From NCBI GenBank assembly GCA_009701305.1, contig WLKK01000005.1, forward strand, positions 1 through 35,213: a stretch of DNA of 35,213 bases, in the 5' to 3' direction. This DNA comes from Actinomycetota bacterium. Lineage in GTDB: Bacteria > Actinomycetota > Actinomycetes > Nanopelagicales > Nanopelagicaceae. Below the pieces are notes generated by a model. The model did not search any database. It saw nothing but the letters and a program-made list of their open reading frames with translations, and was not told the DNA's origin. The position numbers and the translations under genes are program-made. Numbering within the stretch: position 1 is the first letter of the stretch; every line of letters begins with the position of its first letter. This document shows positions 26,570-35,213 of this stretch, in pieces.

Positions 26570-27754
26570 CTACACATCCGAGTGCTTACTTTCTCGAATT
26601 TGAAATTCGTCTCGGAGCGCATTTTTAATGGAAGAAAAAAATTCATTTTTGATGGTCTTGCTCAGCCTAGGAAGTATCGGAAGGCACAGAATCGTGTTAC
26701 TTACATCAGTCGAATTTGAAAGATCTGACACCGCATATAAATGATTTTTTCCTGAATAGCCTGAAAAAAGCGCGGGTCTGTAATACCTTCGACTCAAAGT
26801 TATATCTTTAATTTTTTCCTGAAATTCCAGTAGTTGATCTTCATGTTCAAATTTTATGGGATAGAAGGACCAAGAAGTATCTCCGGTGCGTACCGGTAAA
26901 GTAATTTTCTTGAAGGGCTCAAGTAATTCTGTCAATTCTCTAGCGAAATTTTGCCTAAGCTTTCCATTTGATTTGAATTTTTCAAACGCTGCTAGCGCTC
27001 TTGCTGCCGCGAATTCATCTGCTTTTGCATTAATTCCATCGCTAAAAGACTCATTTGATTTTTCTAATCCAAAATTTCCAGCTTTTCTAATTTTTTTAAT
27101 ATTTTCATCGTTTCCAACGACCAGCCCTCCTTCCCCTATTCCCAGTGGCTTAGTCGCATGCAATGAAAATACTTCAACGACTTCCGAATTCAAGATATTT
27201 TCTTTAACTTCTCTCACAGGGAAAGCAGCTGCTGAATCTATAATTAAAGTGAGTGAATTGTTTTGACAATACTTGACTAACTCAGATAAATCTCTAATAA
27301 ATCCAAACACCCGCGTGTGTAATATTATTTTTATTTCCGGATGCATCTTTCTTGCCTTCTCTAGTTCTTCAACAGACAATTCCCATGTGCTCGGATCTAC
27401 ATCGCATGCAATTGGAATTCCTCCAGCAGCAAACACCGCTTGCAAGGTTGCTGGGAATGTAAAATTTGACAGTGCAATTTTTTTATCCTTTGCACCTAAA
27501 GCAATTAGCGTCACGATTAAGCCCGAGGTGTTGCTAGAACATAGGTAGCCCCTTCTGTCTTTTCCATTCCAATTCGCCATTAGCTCTTCTGCACTTGAAG
27601 CTAATTTTCCCCCATTTGTAAATGTTTTACTTTTATAAGGTGATTTTAATATTTTAATCCACGATTTAATTGAAGGGACAGATGGATCTATAAGTGGGAG
27701 TGGGAAGCTTTTAATGACTTCCTCCCGCCTAAGAAATTTTCTTACTATTCCCAT
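26570..27754 (-). CDS. DegT/DnrJ/EryC1/StrS sugar aminotransferase (VioA/PglE-like)
   Basis: SSNTSGLIVTLIALGA; FTFPATLQAVFAAGGIPIACDVDPSTWELS; VFSLHATKPLGIGEGGLVV with catalytic Lys. Confidence 0.82.
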   Translation of the reverse strand: MGIVRKFLRREEVIKSFPLPLIDPSVPSIKSWIKILKSPYKSKTFTNGGKLASSAEELMANWNGKDRRGYLCSSNTSGLIVTLIALGAKDKKIALSNFTFPATLQAVFAAGGIPIACDVDPSTWELSVEELEKARKMHPEIKIILHTRVFGFIRDLSELVKYCQNNSLTLIIDSAAAFPVREVKENILNSEVVEVFSLHATKPLGIGEGGLVVGNDENIKKIRKAGNFGLEKSNESFSDGINAKADEFAAARALAAFEKFKSNGKLRQNFARELTELLEPFKKITLPVRTGDTSWSFYPIKFEHEDQLLEFQEKIKDITLSRRYYRPALFSGYSGKNHLYAVSDLSNSTDVSNTILCLPILPRLSKTIKNEFFSSIKNALRDEFQIRESKHSDV

Positions 27755-27797
27755 AAAGAGTAAGTATAGTATCGGAACAGGGTAGATCTCAGTATGA

Positions 27798-28460
27798 GTG
27801 AGGATTATAATGATTTATGGTGTTTATGGAGCTGGTGGCCATGGTACTGAAGCGATGCAAGTCTTTAAGTCAAATCTCGCTTCGGTTCAAGATCTAAACA
27901 AAATTGAGCTTTTTTTCGTTGAAACTAATCCTTTTTTAAAGTCAATTAACAACATTCAAATTATTTCTGAAGAAACTTTCTTAAAAAAGGAAAATATTCC
28001 TTTAAATTTTACAATTGCTATTGCAGATTCAGAAGTTAGGGAAACTATCTCAAACCGTATGTCTTCTTTTGGTTGTGTCCCATTTGCAATAATCTCCGAT
28101 TTAGCTTCAATTTCTGATGAGTCCCAAATTGGGAAGGCTCCTTTGTTTTCGCAGTTTTCACTTGTATCACCTAATGTGACAATTGGAGATTTTGTTCATT
28201 TAAATTATTTTTCTTCTGTTTCTCACGACAGTAGTATCGGAAATTTTGTAACTATAGGCCCGGGGGCGCGTATAAACGGTCATGTTTTAGTTGAAGATCA
28301 TGTTTATGTAGGCGCCCAAGCTACAATTCTTCCCGGGACTAAAAATAAAAAAAGAATAATAGGAAAAGGCGCGACAATAGGTATGGGGGCTGTAGTTATA
28401 GAAGATGTACCTCCGTTTGTCACGGTAGTTGGAAACCCCGCGAGAATATTGAAAAATTGA
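27798..28460 (+). CDS. PglD/NeuD-family sugar O/N-acetyltransferase (left-handed beta-helix)
   Basis: IYGVYGAGGHGTEAMQVF; hexapeptide repeats VTIGDFVHLNYFSSVSHDSSIGNFVTIGPGARINGHVLVEDHVYVGAQATILPG; start may be the ATG at 27810. Confidence 0.85.
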   Translation: MRIIMIYGVYGAGGHGTEAMQVFKSNLASVQDLNKIELFFVETNPFLKSINNIQIISEETFLKKENIPLNFTIAIADSEVRETISNRMSSFGCVPFAIISDLASISDESQIGKAPLFSQFSLVSPNVTIGDFVHLNYFSSVSHDSSIGNFVTIGPGARINGHVLVEDHVYVGAQATILPGTKNKKRIIGKGATIGMGAVVIEDVPPFVTVVGNPARILKN

Positions 28461-28489
28461 ACCTCTAATTCTTAAACAACTTCATAGAT

Positions 28490-29290
28490 TTATGTCGCAT
28501 ATTCAAATGCAGCAATCCGGCGCCAGCGGCTAACTAATCGCTCGTACCCGCGACCGGCAGCCACACCATCGCCAGCGATTAAACCCTGAATTGATGAATG
28601 CACATCCTCAACTGAAGTATCTAAATCAAGTGAGCCATCAAGCTGTACGAGAAAACCAGCAAGTCCACCATAATCTAATTCCACAATTGAGCGTGGATGA
28701 AATAAATCTAACCATTCAAGTAAATCTTTTACTTCGTCAGAAACTTCGCCATCGCCAAAAGCCTTTAACACGGCAGCGTATGTAACTGCGATGCGCTCAC
28801 GTGCATGGTTCATTTTGGTACGCATAATTGTAAAAGGACCATCAGGTGAATCTCCACGCAATCTTTCTTTTGGAACAAAGAGTGAGAACCAGCGGGGAGG
28901 TATCGCCCAAGTTTCAGTCAAAATATGTGGAGCACTTGGTTGCCAATCTTCAGACCCAGCACTTATTGCCTCTTCAACATTTTGCGGTAAAAAGAAAGGA
29001 AATACAGTGCTTGGAAGCATTGTTTTAAAATCGGCGAGCGCCGCCCAAGTGCGGATTGCAGTTGACCAAGGCGCTACAAATCTTTCACCATCATGTTCCA
29101 AAATATGCGCACCATCTTTTTGGGCGAATGGTGGCTCTGGTCTTATGACTCTACGCAATGCTAATTTTTGTTCATCATTACCGGTATGAATATTCATTGG
29201 AATTTGTTTCCAGCGAACGCGATCTACCGGATCAAATGCTTCAATTGGTTCGTATATGCGCAACGAAGCAACATACGGCGTGGGTCTCAT
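28490..29290 (-). CDS. Conserved actinobacterial hypothetical protein
   Basis: 266 aa, MRPTPYVASLRIYEPIEAFDPVDRVRW...; sits next to DUF3073-purM-purF. Confidence 0.75.
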   Translation of the reverse strand: MRPTPYVASLRIYEPIEAFDPVDRVRWKQIPMNIHTGNDEQKLALRRVIRPEPPFAQKDGAHILEHDGERFVAPWSTAIRTWAALADFKTMLPSTVFPFFLPQNVEEAISAGSEDWQPSAPHILTETWAIPPRWFSLFVPKERLRGDSPDGPFTIMRTKMNHARERIAVTYAAVLKAFGDGEVSDEVKDLLEWLDLFHPRSIVELDYGGLAGFLVQLDGSLDLDTSVEDVHSSIQGLIAGDGVAAGRGYERLVSRWRRIAAFEYAT

Positions 29291-29317
29291 AAAGTAATAC
29301 TGCTACTAATTCAAAAG

Positions 29318-29494
29318 TTATGCGCGACGGATGTAATTGCCCTCAGCAAAAGGATCGATGTCATCCTCTTTGCGTCGGTCGCTGCCATCGCTATGAAGTT
29401 CGCGGCTTAACTTTTCAACATCAATCTCTGCCGATGAGTACTTCAGATCGCGAGCTACTTTTGTCTGTTTCGCTTTTGCACGGCCGCGCCCCAT
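29318..29494 (-). CDS. DUF3073 family small protein (absent from the ORF track)
   Basis: Reverse-strand translation MGRGRAKAKQTKVARDLKYSSAEIDVEKLSRELHSDGSDRRKEDDIDPFAEGNYIRRA*. Confidence 0.9.
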   Translation of the reverse strand: MGRGRAKAKQTKVARDLKYSSAEIDVEKLSRELHSDGSDRRKEDDIDPFAEGNYIRRA

Positions 29495-29558
29495 AGCGTG
29501 ACCCCCTTACACAGTTCGCCCCGGGGTATACCCGGTTGATTTATACGTAGGCGTGAGT

Positions 29559-30620
29559 TTATAGCCTTCGGTACATACCTTCCAATGCGACCCCACCGGG
29601 GGCATTTTGAGCCTGAACTACCTCTCCGGCGACCCAGGATTTCAGGCCGCTATGACCTTTCCCGGCCAAGCGAGCGATTGCAGCATCCACCGAGCTGGGT
29701 GGAACCAGCAAAACCATGCCCACCCCACAGTTAAAGGTCCGTTCCAAATCAGGCTGTTCTACTTTGCCTTCGGCCGCTAAAAATTTAAATAACTCGGGCA
29801 ATGCCCATGTTGATCGGTCCATTGTTAGGCGTAAATCTGTTGGCATAACTCGCGCTGTATTGGCGGCCAATCCGCCACCGGTGATGTGTGCCATCGCGTG
29901 AACTTCAACATCGGCAATTAAGTCGAGCAATTTTGGAGCATAAATTGTTGTTGGAGTCAGTAGCGCCTCGCCAAGTGTGGTCCCAAGTTCGGCAACATTT
30001 TTACTTAAATCTAATTTTGCATTTTTCAAAATATGCCGAACAAGTGAAAACCCATTTGCGTGCACGCCACTACTTGCGATGACAATAGCCACATCGCCCG
30101 CTTTTACTAAATGCTCGCCTAATAACTTTTCATGTTCGACAACACCGGTAGCCGCTGCAGCTAAATCAAATTCATCTTCCTTTAAAAGTTGTGGGTGCTC
30201 AGCTGTCTCGCCGCCAATAAGTGCAGTTCGCGACCATGCACATCCACGCGCAATTCCGCTAACAATTTCTGCAATTCGTTCTGGAATAACTTTTCCAACG
30301 GCAATGTAATCGGTAAGAAAAAGTGGTTCGGCGCCACAAACCACTAGATCATCAACAACCATCGCAACTAAATCTTCACCGATGGTGTCATATTTTCCGA
30401 GCGCACGGGCAATTTCAGTTTTAGTGCCGACTCCATCAGTAGATGTAGCAAGTAATGGTCGATTAAATTTCTTTAATGCACTCGCATCAAATAATCCGGC
30501 AAATCCACCGATGCTGCCCATTACTTCAGGTCGCGATGCCTTTGCGATTGAACTTTTCATCAATTCAACTGCAAGCTCCCCTGCTTCAATACTTACACCT
30601 GCTGCTTCATAACTACTCAC
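29559..30620 (-). CDS. purM: Phosphoribosylformylglycinamidine cyclo-ligase
   Basis: SYEAAGVSIEAGELAVELMK; STDGVGTKTEIARALGKYDTIGEDLVAMVVDDLVVCGAEPLFLTDYIA; GGETAEHP; MAHITGGGL. Confidence 0.96.
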   Translation of the reverse strand: MSSYEAAGVSIEAGELAVELMKSSIAKASRPEVMGSIGGFAGLFDASALKKFNRPLLATSTDGVGTKTEIARALGKYDTIGEDLVAMVVDDLVVCGAEPLFLTDYIAVGKVIPERIAEIVSGIARGCAWSRTALIGGETAEHPQLLKEDEFDLAAAATGVVEHEKLLGEHLVKAGDVAIVIASSGVHANGFSLVRHILKNAKLDLSKNVAELGTTLGEALLTPTTIYAPKLLDLIADVEVHAMAHITGGGLAANTARVMPTDLRLTMDRSTWALPELFKFLAAEGKVEQPDLERTFNCGVGMVLLVPPSSVDAAIARLAGKGHSGLKSWVAGEVVQAQNAPGGVALEGMYRRL

Positions 30621-32074
30621 GCCTGCTCCAACAAGAACTTGCCCGCGGTTGTATCTGCTGGAACTGGTATTGGATAAACACCATCAAAACAGGCTTTGCA
30701 CAATTTATCCTCCGCCAAAGTCGTGGCTTCTACTAAACCTTCTAGCGATACATAACCGAGGGAATCCGCACCTATAGAACGTCGAATCTCTTCAATTTCA
30801 AGCCCGGCCGCAATTAATTCGGCACGGGATGCAAAATCAATTCCATAAAAACATGGCCATTTAACCGGTGGTGAAGAAATCCGGACATGTATTTCATGAG
30901 CACCGGCTTCACGCAACATTCGCACTATTGCACGTTGAGTGTTGCCACGCACAATTGAATCATCAACGACGACAATTCGCTTTCCTGCAACAACATCACG
31001 CAATGGATTTAACTTTAAGCGGATACCAAGTTGGCGAATGGTTTGACTTGGTTGAATAAATGTTCGGCCGACATATGAGTTCTTTACAAATCCTGCGCCA
31101 TAAGGAATTCCAGATTCTTTTGCAAAACCAATTGCAGCAGGTGTACCTGATTCTGGAACTGGGATGACCAAATCAGCGTCCGCTGGAAACTCTTTCGCTA
31201 AACGCTCACCAATAGCAACTCTCGTTGCATAAACACCGCGACCGGCGATAGTTGTATCGGGACGTGCAAGATATACATATTCAAATAGACAACCGCGTGG
31301 TTCGGCTACCGCCCAATTATGTGAACGCAAACCATCTTCATCAATTGCGATAAATTCGCCAGCCTCAACTTCTCTAATAAAACTAGCGCCAACAATATCT
31401 AGCGCTGCTGTTTCGCTAGCAACAACCCAACCACGTTCTAATTTTCCAATTACAAGTGGTCTGATTCCATGTCGATCACGTGCTGCATACAAAGTAGTTT
31501 CATCCATAAAGACAATCGAAAAAGCACCCTCTAAAGTTGGCAGTACAGCGAGTGCACTTGCTTCGACGCTCTCACCATGTTGGCCGGCAATAAGTGCGGT
31601 CATAATTTCTGTATCAGTTGTTGCTCGTTCTTTATCTCCAGATTTGCTGCTGTTTTTTTGAACGCGCTCTGCTAAATCTCCGGTATTAGTTAGATTTCCA
31701 TTGTGCGCTAAAGCAAGAGTGCCGCTATTTGTAGAGCGCAGAGTAGGTTGGGCGTTTGCCCAAGTGCTTCCACCCGTTGTGGAATACCTCGCGTGGCCTA
31801 TAGCTAATTTGCCAGTCAGTGTTTCTAAATCGCTTTCGGTAAATACTTGGGAAACCAAGCCCATATCTTTATATACAAATATTCGCTCGCCATCACTTGC
31901 CGCAATTCCGGCAGATTCTTGTCCGCGATGTTGAAGTGCATAAAGTCCGTAAAAAGTTAATTTGGCAACTTCTTCACCTGGTGCCCATACTCCAAAAATT
32001 CCGCAGGCATCTTGCGGGCCTTTTTCACCCGGCAGCAGGTCATGCGATAACTGACCATCTGCTTTACGCGCCAT
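30617..32074 (-). CDS. purF: Amidophosphoribosyltransferase
   Basis: DACGIFGVWAPGEEVAKLTFYGLYALQHRGQESAGIA; RYSTTGGSTWANAQPT; VDDSIVRGNTQRAIVRMLREAGA; overlaps purM by 4 nt. Confidence 0.97.
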   Translation of the reverse strand: MARKADGQLSHDLLPGEKGPQDACGIFGVWAPGEEVAKLTFYGLYALQHRGQESAGIAASDGERIFVYKDMGLVSQVFTESDLETLTGKLAIGHARYSTTGGSTWANAQPTLRSTNSGTLALAHNGNLTNTGDLAERVQKNSSKSGDKERATTDTEIMTALIAGQHGESVEASALAVLPTLEGAFSIVFMDETTLYAARDRHGIRPLVIGKLERGWVVASETAALDIVGASFIREVEAGEFIAIDEDGLRSHNWAVAEPRGCLFEYVYLARPDTTIAGRGVYATRVAIGERLAKEFPADADLVIPVPESGTPAAIGFAKESGIPYGAGFVKNSYVGRTFIQPSQTIRQLGIRLKLNPLRDVVAGKRIVVVDDSIVRGNTQRAIVRMLREAGAHEIHVRISSPPVKWPCFYGIDFASRAELIAAGLEIEEIRRSIGADSLGYVSLEGLVEATTLAEDKLCKACFDGVYPIPVPADTTAGKFLLEQA

Positions 32075-32083
32075 TACGTAATC

Positions 32084-33106
32084 CTAGTCAACGTCCAAGG
32101 TCAAAAATACCTTGCCACGAGGAGCGTTGTTTTTATGATTTCCGCCACGGACAGTCGCTAGGGCCGACTCCCATTGGCTTAATGGGAATTTATGAGTTGC
32201 GATGAAAGATAGATCAATTTTGCCACTATTTAATAGCGCAACTATTTCTCCCCAAGATTTTTGAGTGTAGCTAAAGGAAGCATGAATTGTTAAATCATTA
32301 TTGATTAAATCATCAATCACAATTGGCAACTTTGCGCCATGATCTGGATACCCAAGCAAAAGAATATGCGCCCCTCTGCGGGAATGATTTAATGCAGCCG
32401 CCACGGCCGTTAAGGCCCCTGCACCTTCTATTATCAAATCATATTTTTCAGTTAACTGTTCTTCTGAAGTATAAAAATGATCCACTCCAGCTATTTTTAC
32501 TAACTCCCTCTGTTCTTGACGCAAACCTAAAAGTGAAACCGATTCAGGCTTATACAATCGAATCAACTTTGCGGCCAATAAACCAATCGTTCCATCTCCG
32601 ATAACTAAAACTTTTGAGCCAGCCTTAGGTGAGACTCGGTGGAATCCTTGCAACACGACTGCTGCAGGTTCAACAAGGACTGCTGACTCGACAGTTACGG
32701 AATCTTTTATAGGGTGAGCAAGTTTTGCAGGTGCAGTAATTTCTTGAGCTGCTGCACCATCACGCGTAAAGCCAATTTCATCATAAAGATCACATCTATT
32801 TGTTGCACCACTCTTACATTCACTACACATCTCGCATGGAATTACACCTTCTACAACTACGCGAGTTCCGATTTCAGGATTTGTTACGCCGATACCGTGA
32901 CCGATCACTCGGCCAACCCATTCATGTCCAATAGTTACTGGATAAGTTATAAAAGCTGGATCTAAACCACCTTCAATGATCGCCAAATCTGTCCCGCAAA
33001 TTCCAGTTGCAATCGGAGCAAGTAGAATTTCACCTGGTTCTGCTTTCTTACTTGGCAGATCAAGTAAATCTATCTTATTTACTCCAGTGACTCTAAGTGC
33101 TTTCAC
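32084..33106 (-). CDS. Zinc-dependent medium-chain alcohol/sugar dehydrogenase
   Basis: GICGTDLAIIEGG; IGHEWVGRVIGHG; CEMCSECKSGATNRCD; VLVIGDGTIGLLAAKLIRL. Confidence 0.9.
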   Translation of the reverse strand: MKALRVTGVNKIDLLDLPSKKAEPGEILLAPIATGICGTDLAIIEGGLDPAFITYPVTIGHEWVGRVIGHGIGVTNPEIGTRVVVEGVIPCEMCSECKSGATNRCDLYDEIGFTRDGAAAQEITAPAKLAHPIKDSVTVESAVLVEPAAVVLQGFHRVSPKAGSKVLVIGDGTIGLLAAKLIRLYKPESVSLLGLRQEQRELVKIAGVDHFYTSEEQLTEKYDLIIEGAGALTAVAAALNHSRRGAHILLLGYPDHGAKLPIVIDDLINNDLTIHASFSYTQKSWGEIVALLNSGKIDLSFIATHKFPLSQWESALATVRGGNHKNNAPRGKVFLTLDVD

Positions 33107-33157
33107 TCTATTCCTCTCATCAATCGGGAATACTTGACACCGGTGCGACCTATGGAA

Positions 33158-33171
33158 GGCTAACGCTAGCC
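33158..33171. promoter_or_regulatory. Candidate operator palindrome in the divergent adh / dehydratase promoter region
   Basis: GGCTA-acgc-TAGCC between the two divergent starts; LacI-like operator appearance. Confidence 0.35.
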
Positions 33172-33214
33172 AATAAAATTATGCAATGTTTAATAATGTT
33201 GAACGGAGAAATCT

Positions 33215-34930
33215 GTGCGAAGCAGTGAATGGTTTGCTGGCAATGATGAAACAACGCTATCGCATCGAGTTGTCATGCGCTCTGTGGGAGTTGAAGTAAG
33301 TCCAGATAATAAAAAACCCATAATCGGAATAGCAGACTCTTCAAGCGATTTAAATCCATGTAACTTACCGCTCAGAGCACTTGTTGATGAGGTTAAAGCT
33401 GGAGTTTTAGAAGCAGGTGGATTGCCATTGTCATTCCCAGTTATGTCTCTGGGCGAAGATTTGATGAAGCCAAGTGCGATGCTTTACCGAAATTTGCTAT
33501 CAATGGAAGTGGAAGAATATTTACGTTCTTATCCATTAGATGGTGTTGTGTTACTAGCCAATTGCGATAAGAGTGTTCCGGGTTCGCTAATGGGTGCATT
33601 CAGCGCAAACTTGCCATCAATTATGGTTATTGGTGGTGCCCGGCCTGCTCCTTTTTTTAAAGGTAAGCGAGTTGGCACTGGAACTGATCTTTGGCGCAAT
33701 TGGGAAGCATTTCGTTCTGGCGAATTATCCGAAAGTGAATGGAAAGAATTTGAGAACTGTTTAAATTGTGGTTTGGGATCTTGCAACACGATGGGGACTG
33801 CAAGTTCGGTGGCACTGATGATCGAAACACTTGGATTCGCGATACCAGGAACTTCGACGATTCCTTCTGGTACTCCCGAGCGGGCAGAAGCGGCTCGAAA
33901 TTCGGGACGAGAAATTGTGAGAATGGTAAATGAAGATTTAACGCCAGCAAAGATTCTTTCCCCGGCCTCTTTTCGAAATGCAATCAGAGTTTTACATTCC
34001 GTCGGTGGCTCAACAAATGCAATTTTACATTTGTTGGCTTTATCTGGCCGAGTAGGTGGTGAATTAACACCAGAACAAATTAATTCACTTGGTGAAAATA
34101 TCCCGGTACTTGCTGACGTCGAGCCATCTGGAGAATTCTTGATCCAGGATTTCCATAACGCCGGAGGATTACCCCAACTTCTAACAGCACTAGGAGATCA
34201 CATCGAAGGCGATGCATTAAACCAGAGTGGAAAATCTTGGAAGAGTCAGTTAACAAAAGAATTTATTCCCAGCCCAGCCATAAGAGCTTTGAATAATCCA
34301 TTAAAAGAAGGTGGTGCCTTCACATTAGTAAAAGGAAATCTTGCACCTAATGGCGCCTTACTCAAAACTTCTGCTGCTTCACCACATTTGCTTGTTCATA
34401 AAGGACCAGCGGTTGTTTTTAATGGTTATGAAGAGATGAGAATAAAACTTGATGACCCAGATCTCGAAATTGCCCCTGATTCAATTTTGGTCTTGCGTGG
34501 CTGTGGCGCGGTAGGCGTTCCCGGAGCACCTGAGTGGGGGATGATGCAAATTCCAAAAAAATTAGCATTACAAGGAATTACAGATATGGTGCGAATAACT
34601 GATGCCAGAATGTCTGGCACCTCTTTTGGTACCTGCTTGCTACATGTCTCACCTGAAGCAGCTGTTGGTGGACCTTTGGCACTAGTTGAAAATGGCGATC
34701 TAATCTCTTTGGATGTTCCCGCTGGACGACTGGATTTGCTAATCAGCCCAGATGAAGTTGAAAAGCGCCGGGCAAATTGGATTCCGCCGAAATCAGAGCA
34801 CCTTCGAGGCTGGCCAGCCCTTTACCAAAAGCATGTCTTGCAACCAGACTTAGGTTGTGACTTCGATTTCCTACGTGCGCCAACCCCGGAGCATCGTAGG
34901 TTTGTGCCACCGATTGTTGGAAGATCTTAA
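33215..34930 (+). CDS. IlvD/Edd family dehydratase, likely sugar-acid (arabonate/xylonate-type) dehydratase
   Basis: PIIGIADSSSDLNPCNLPLRALVDEVKAGVLEAGGLPLSFPVMSLGEDLMKPSAMLYRNLLSMEVEE; LLANCDKSVPGSLMGAF; CGLGSCNTMGTASSVALMIETLG. Confidence 0.9.
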   Translation: MRSSEWFAGNDETTLSHRVVMRSVGVEVSPDNKKPIIGIADSSSDLNPCNLPLRALVDEVKAGVLEAGGLPLSFPVMSLGEDLMKPSAMLYRNLLSMEVEEYLRSYPLDGVVLLANCDKSVPGSLMGAFSANLPSIMVIGGARPAPFFKGKRVGTGTDLWRNWEAFRSGELSESEWKEFENCLNCGLGSCNTMGTASSVALMIETLGFAIPGTSTIPSGTPERAEAARNSGREIVRMVNEDLTPAKILSPASFRNAIRVLHSVGGSTNAILHLLALSGRVGGELTPEQINSLGENIPVLADVEPSGEFLIQDFHNAGGLPQLLTALGDHIEGDALNQSGKSWKSQLTKEFIPSPAIRALNNPLKEGGAFTLVKGNLAPNGALLKTSAASPHLLVHKGPAVVFNGYEEMRIKLDDPDLEIAPDSILVLRGCGAVGVPGAPEWGMMQIPKKLALQGITDMVRITDARMSGTSFGTCLLHVSPEAAVGGPLALVENGDLISLDVPAGRLDLLISPDEVEKRRANWIPPKSEHLRGWPALYQKHVLQPDLGCDFDFLRAPTPEHRRFVPPIVGRS

Positions 34931-34977
34931 GATCTTTTTTCAGTCGCATACAGCCCGATAAACCCTTTGGAGGGACA

Positions 34978-35213
34978 GTGAAAAGAAAAGCCATCTTTGC
35001 GAGTGCAGTAATTGCAGCACTCATACTTGCAGGTTGCAGCAGTGCTTCTGAGGAAGAAGCAGCTCCTGCAGCAGATACGCCAGTTACCGTAACAATCTGG
35101 CACAACCTTGGTGACACTCAAAATGCAACAGCGACAAAAGCGCTTACAGATGCTTACACCGCTGCACATCCAAATGTCACTTTCGATTTGGTAAGTCAAC
35201 CCGGAGATAACTA
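34978..35213 (+). CDS. Extracellular sugar-binding lipoprotein of an ABC transporter (N-terminal part, runs off right edge)
   Basis: GTG start after GGAGGGA; VKRKAIFASAVIAALILAGCSSASEEEAAPAADTPVTVTIWHNLGDTQNATATKALTDAYTAAHPNVTFDLVSQPGDN; LAGC lipobox. Confidence 0.88.
   Translation, partial: MKRKAIFASAVIAALILAGCSSASEEEAAPAADTPVTVTIWHNLGDTQNATATKALTDAYTAAHPNVTFDLVSQPGDN

Noticed and set aside
26886-27548. + strand ORFs of 126 and 91 aa
   Set aside because: Antisense to the aminotransferase gene; serine/phenylalanine-rich shadow translations.
28591-30736. Multiple + strand ORFs of 60-130 aa
   Set aside because: Antisense shadows of the conserved hypothetical, DUF3073, purM and purF genes.
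1-35213. CRISPR array, transposase, integrase, toxin-antitoxin or restriction system
   Set aside because: None recognised in either strand; no regularly spaced repeats or diagnostic motifs seen.

Overview
The window looks like a flexible surface-glycan region of a low-GC actinobacterium. BldC, DUF3073, a PurM/PurF pair and the tRNA set suggest this; the lineage is inferred. Housekeeping anchors are an ECF-like sigma factor fragment, tRNA-Lys, sua5/tsaC, tRNA-Glu/Asp/Phe, bldC-wecA and DUF3073-purM-purF. Between them sit AT-rich polysaccharide modules: a NeuB/cytidylyltransferase/aminotransferase/SDR/HAD operon with a sialyltransferase-like gene, an OafA-like acyltransferase, a methyltransferase, glycosyltransferases, a PLP-dependent 3-dehydratase-like protein, and rfbBA with a VioA-like aminotransferase and a PglD-like acetyltransferase. 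A sugar-acid catabolic cluster occupies the right end. The most unusual signals are: (1) two complementary fragments of tRNA-Lys, nt 44-74 at 621-651 and nt 1-41 at 9484-9524, bracketing an 8.8 kb segment that carries its own intact tRNA-Lys; (2) G10 and G9 homopolymers at the ribosome-binding position of the acyltransferase gene and inside the methyltransferase gene, suggesting phase variation; (3) a shared C-terminal Cys/Lys tag (CxKG..KKV.AV.P.CP.GYKKK) on two unrelated surface proteins, with DNA similarity continuing past the stop codon into the tRNA; (4) a duplicated 3' end of sua5 bracketing the methyltransferase. No integrase, transposase or CRISPR array was recognised. All family calls come from reading motifs, not from database searches.
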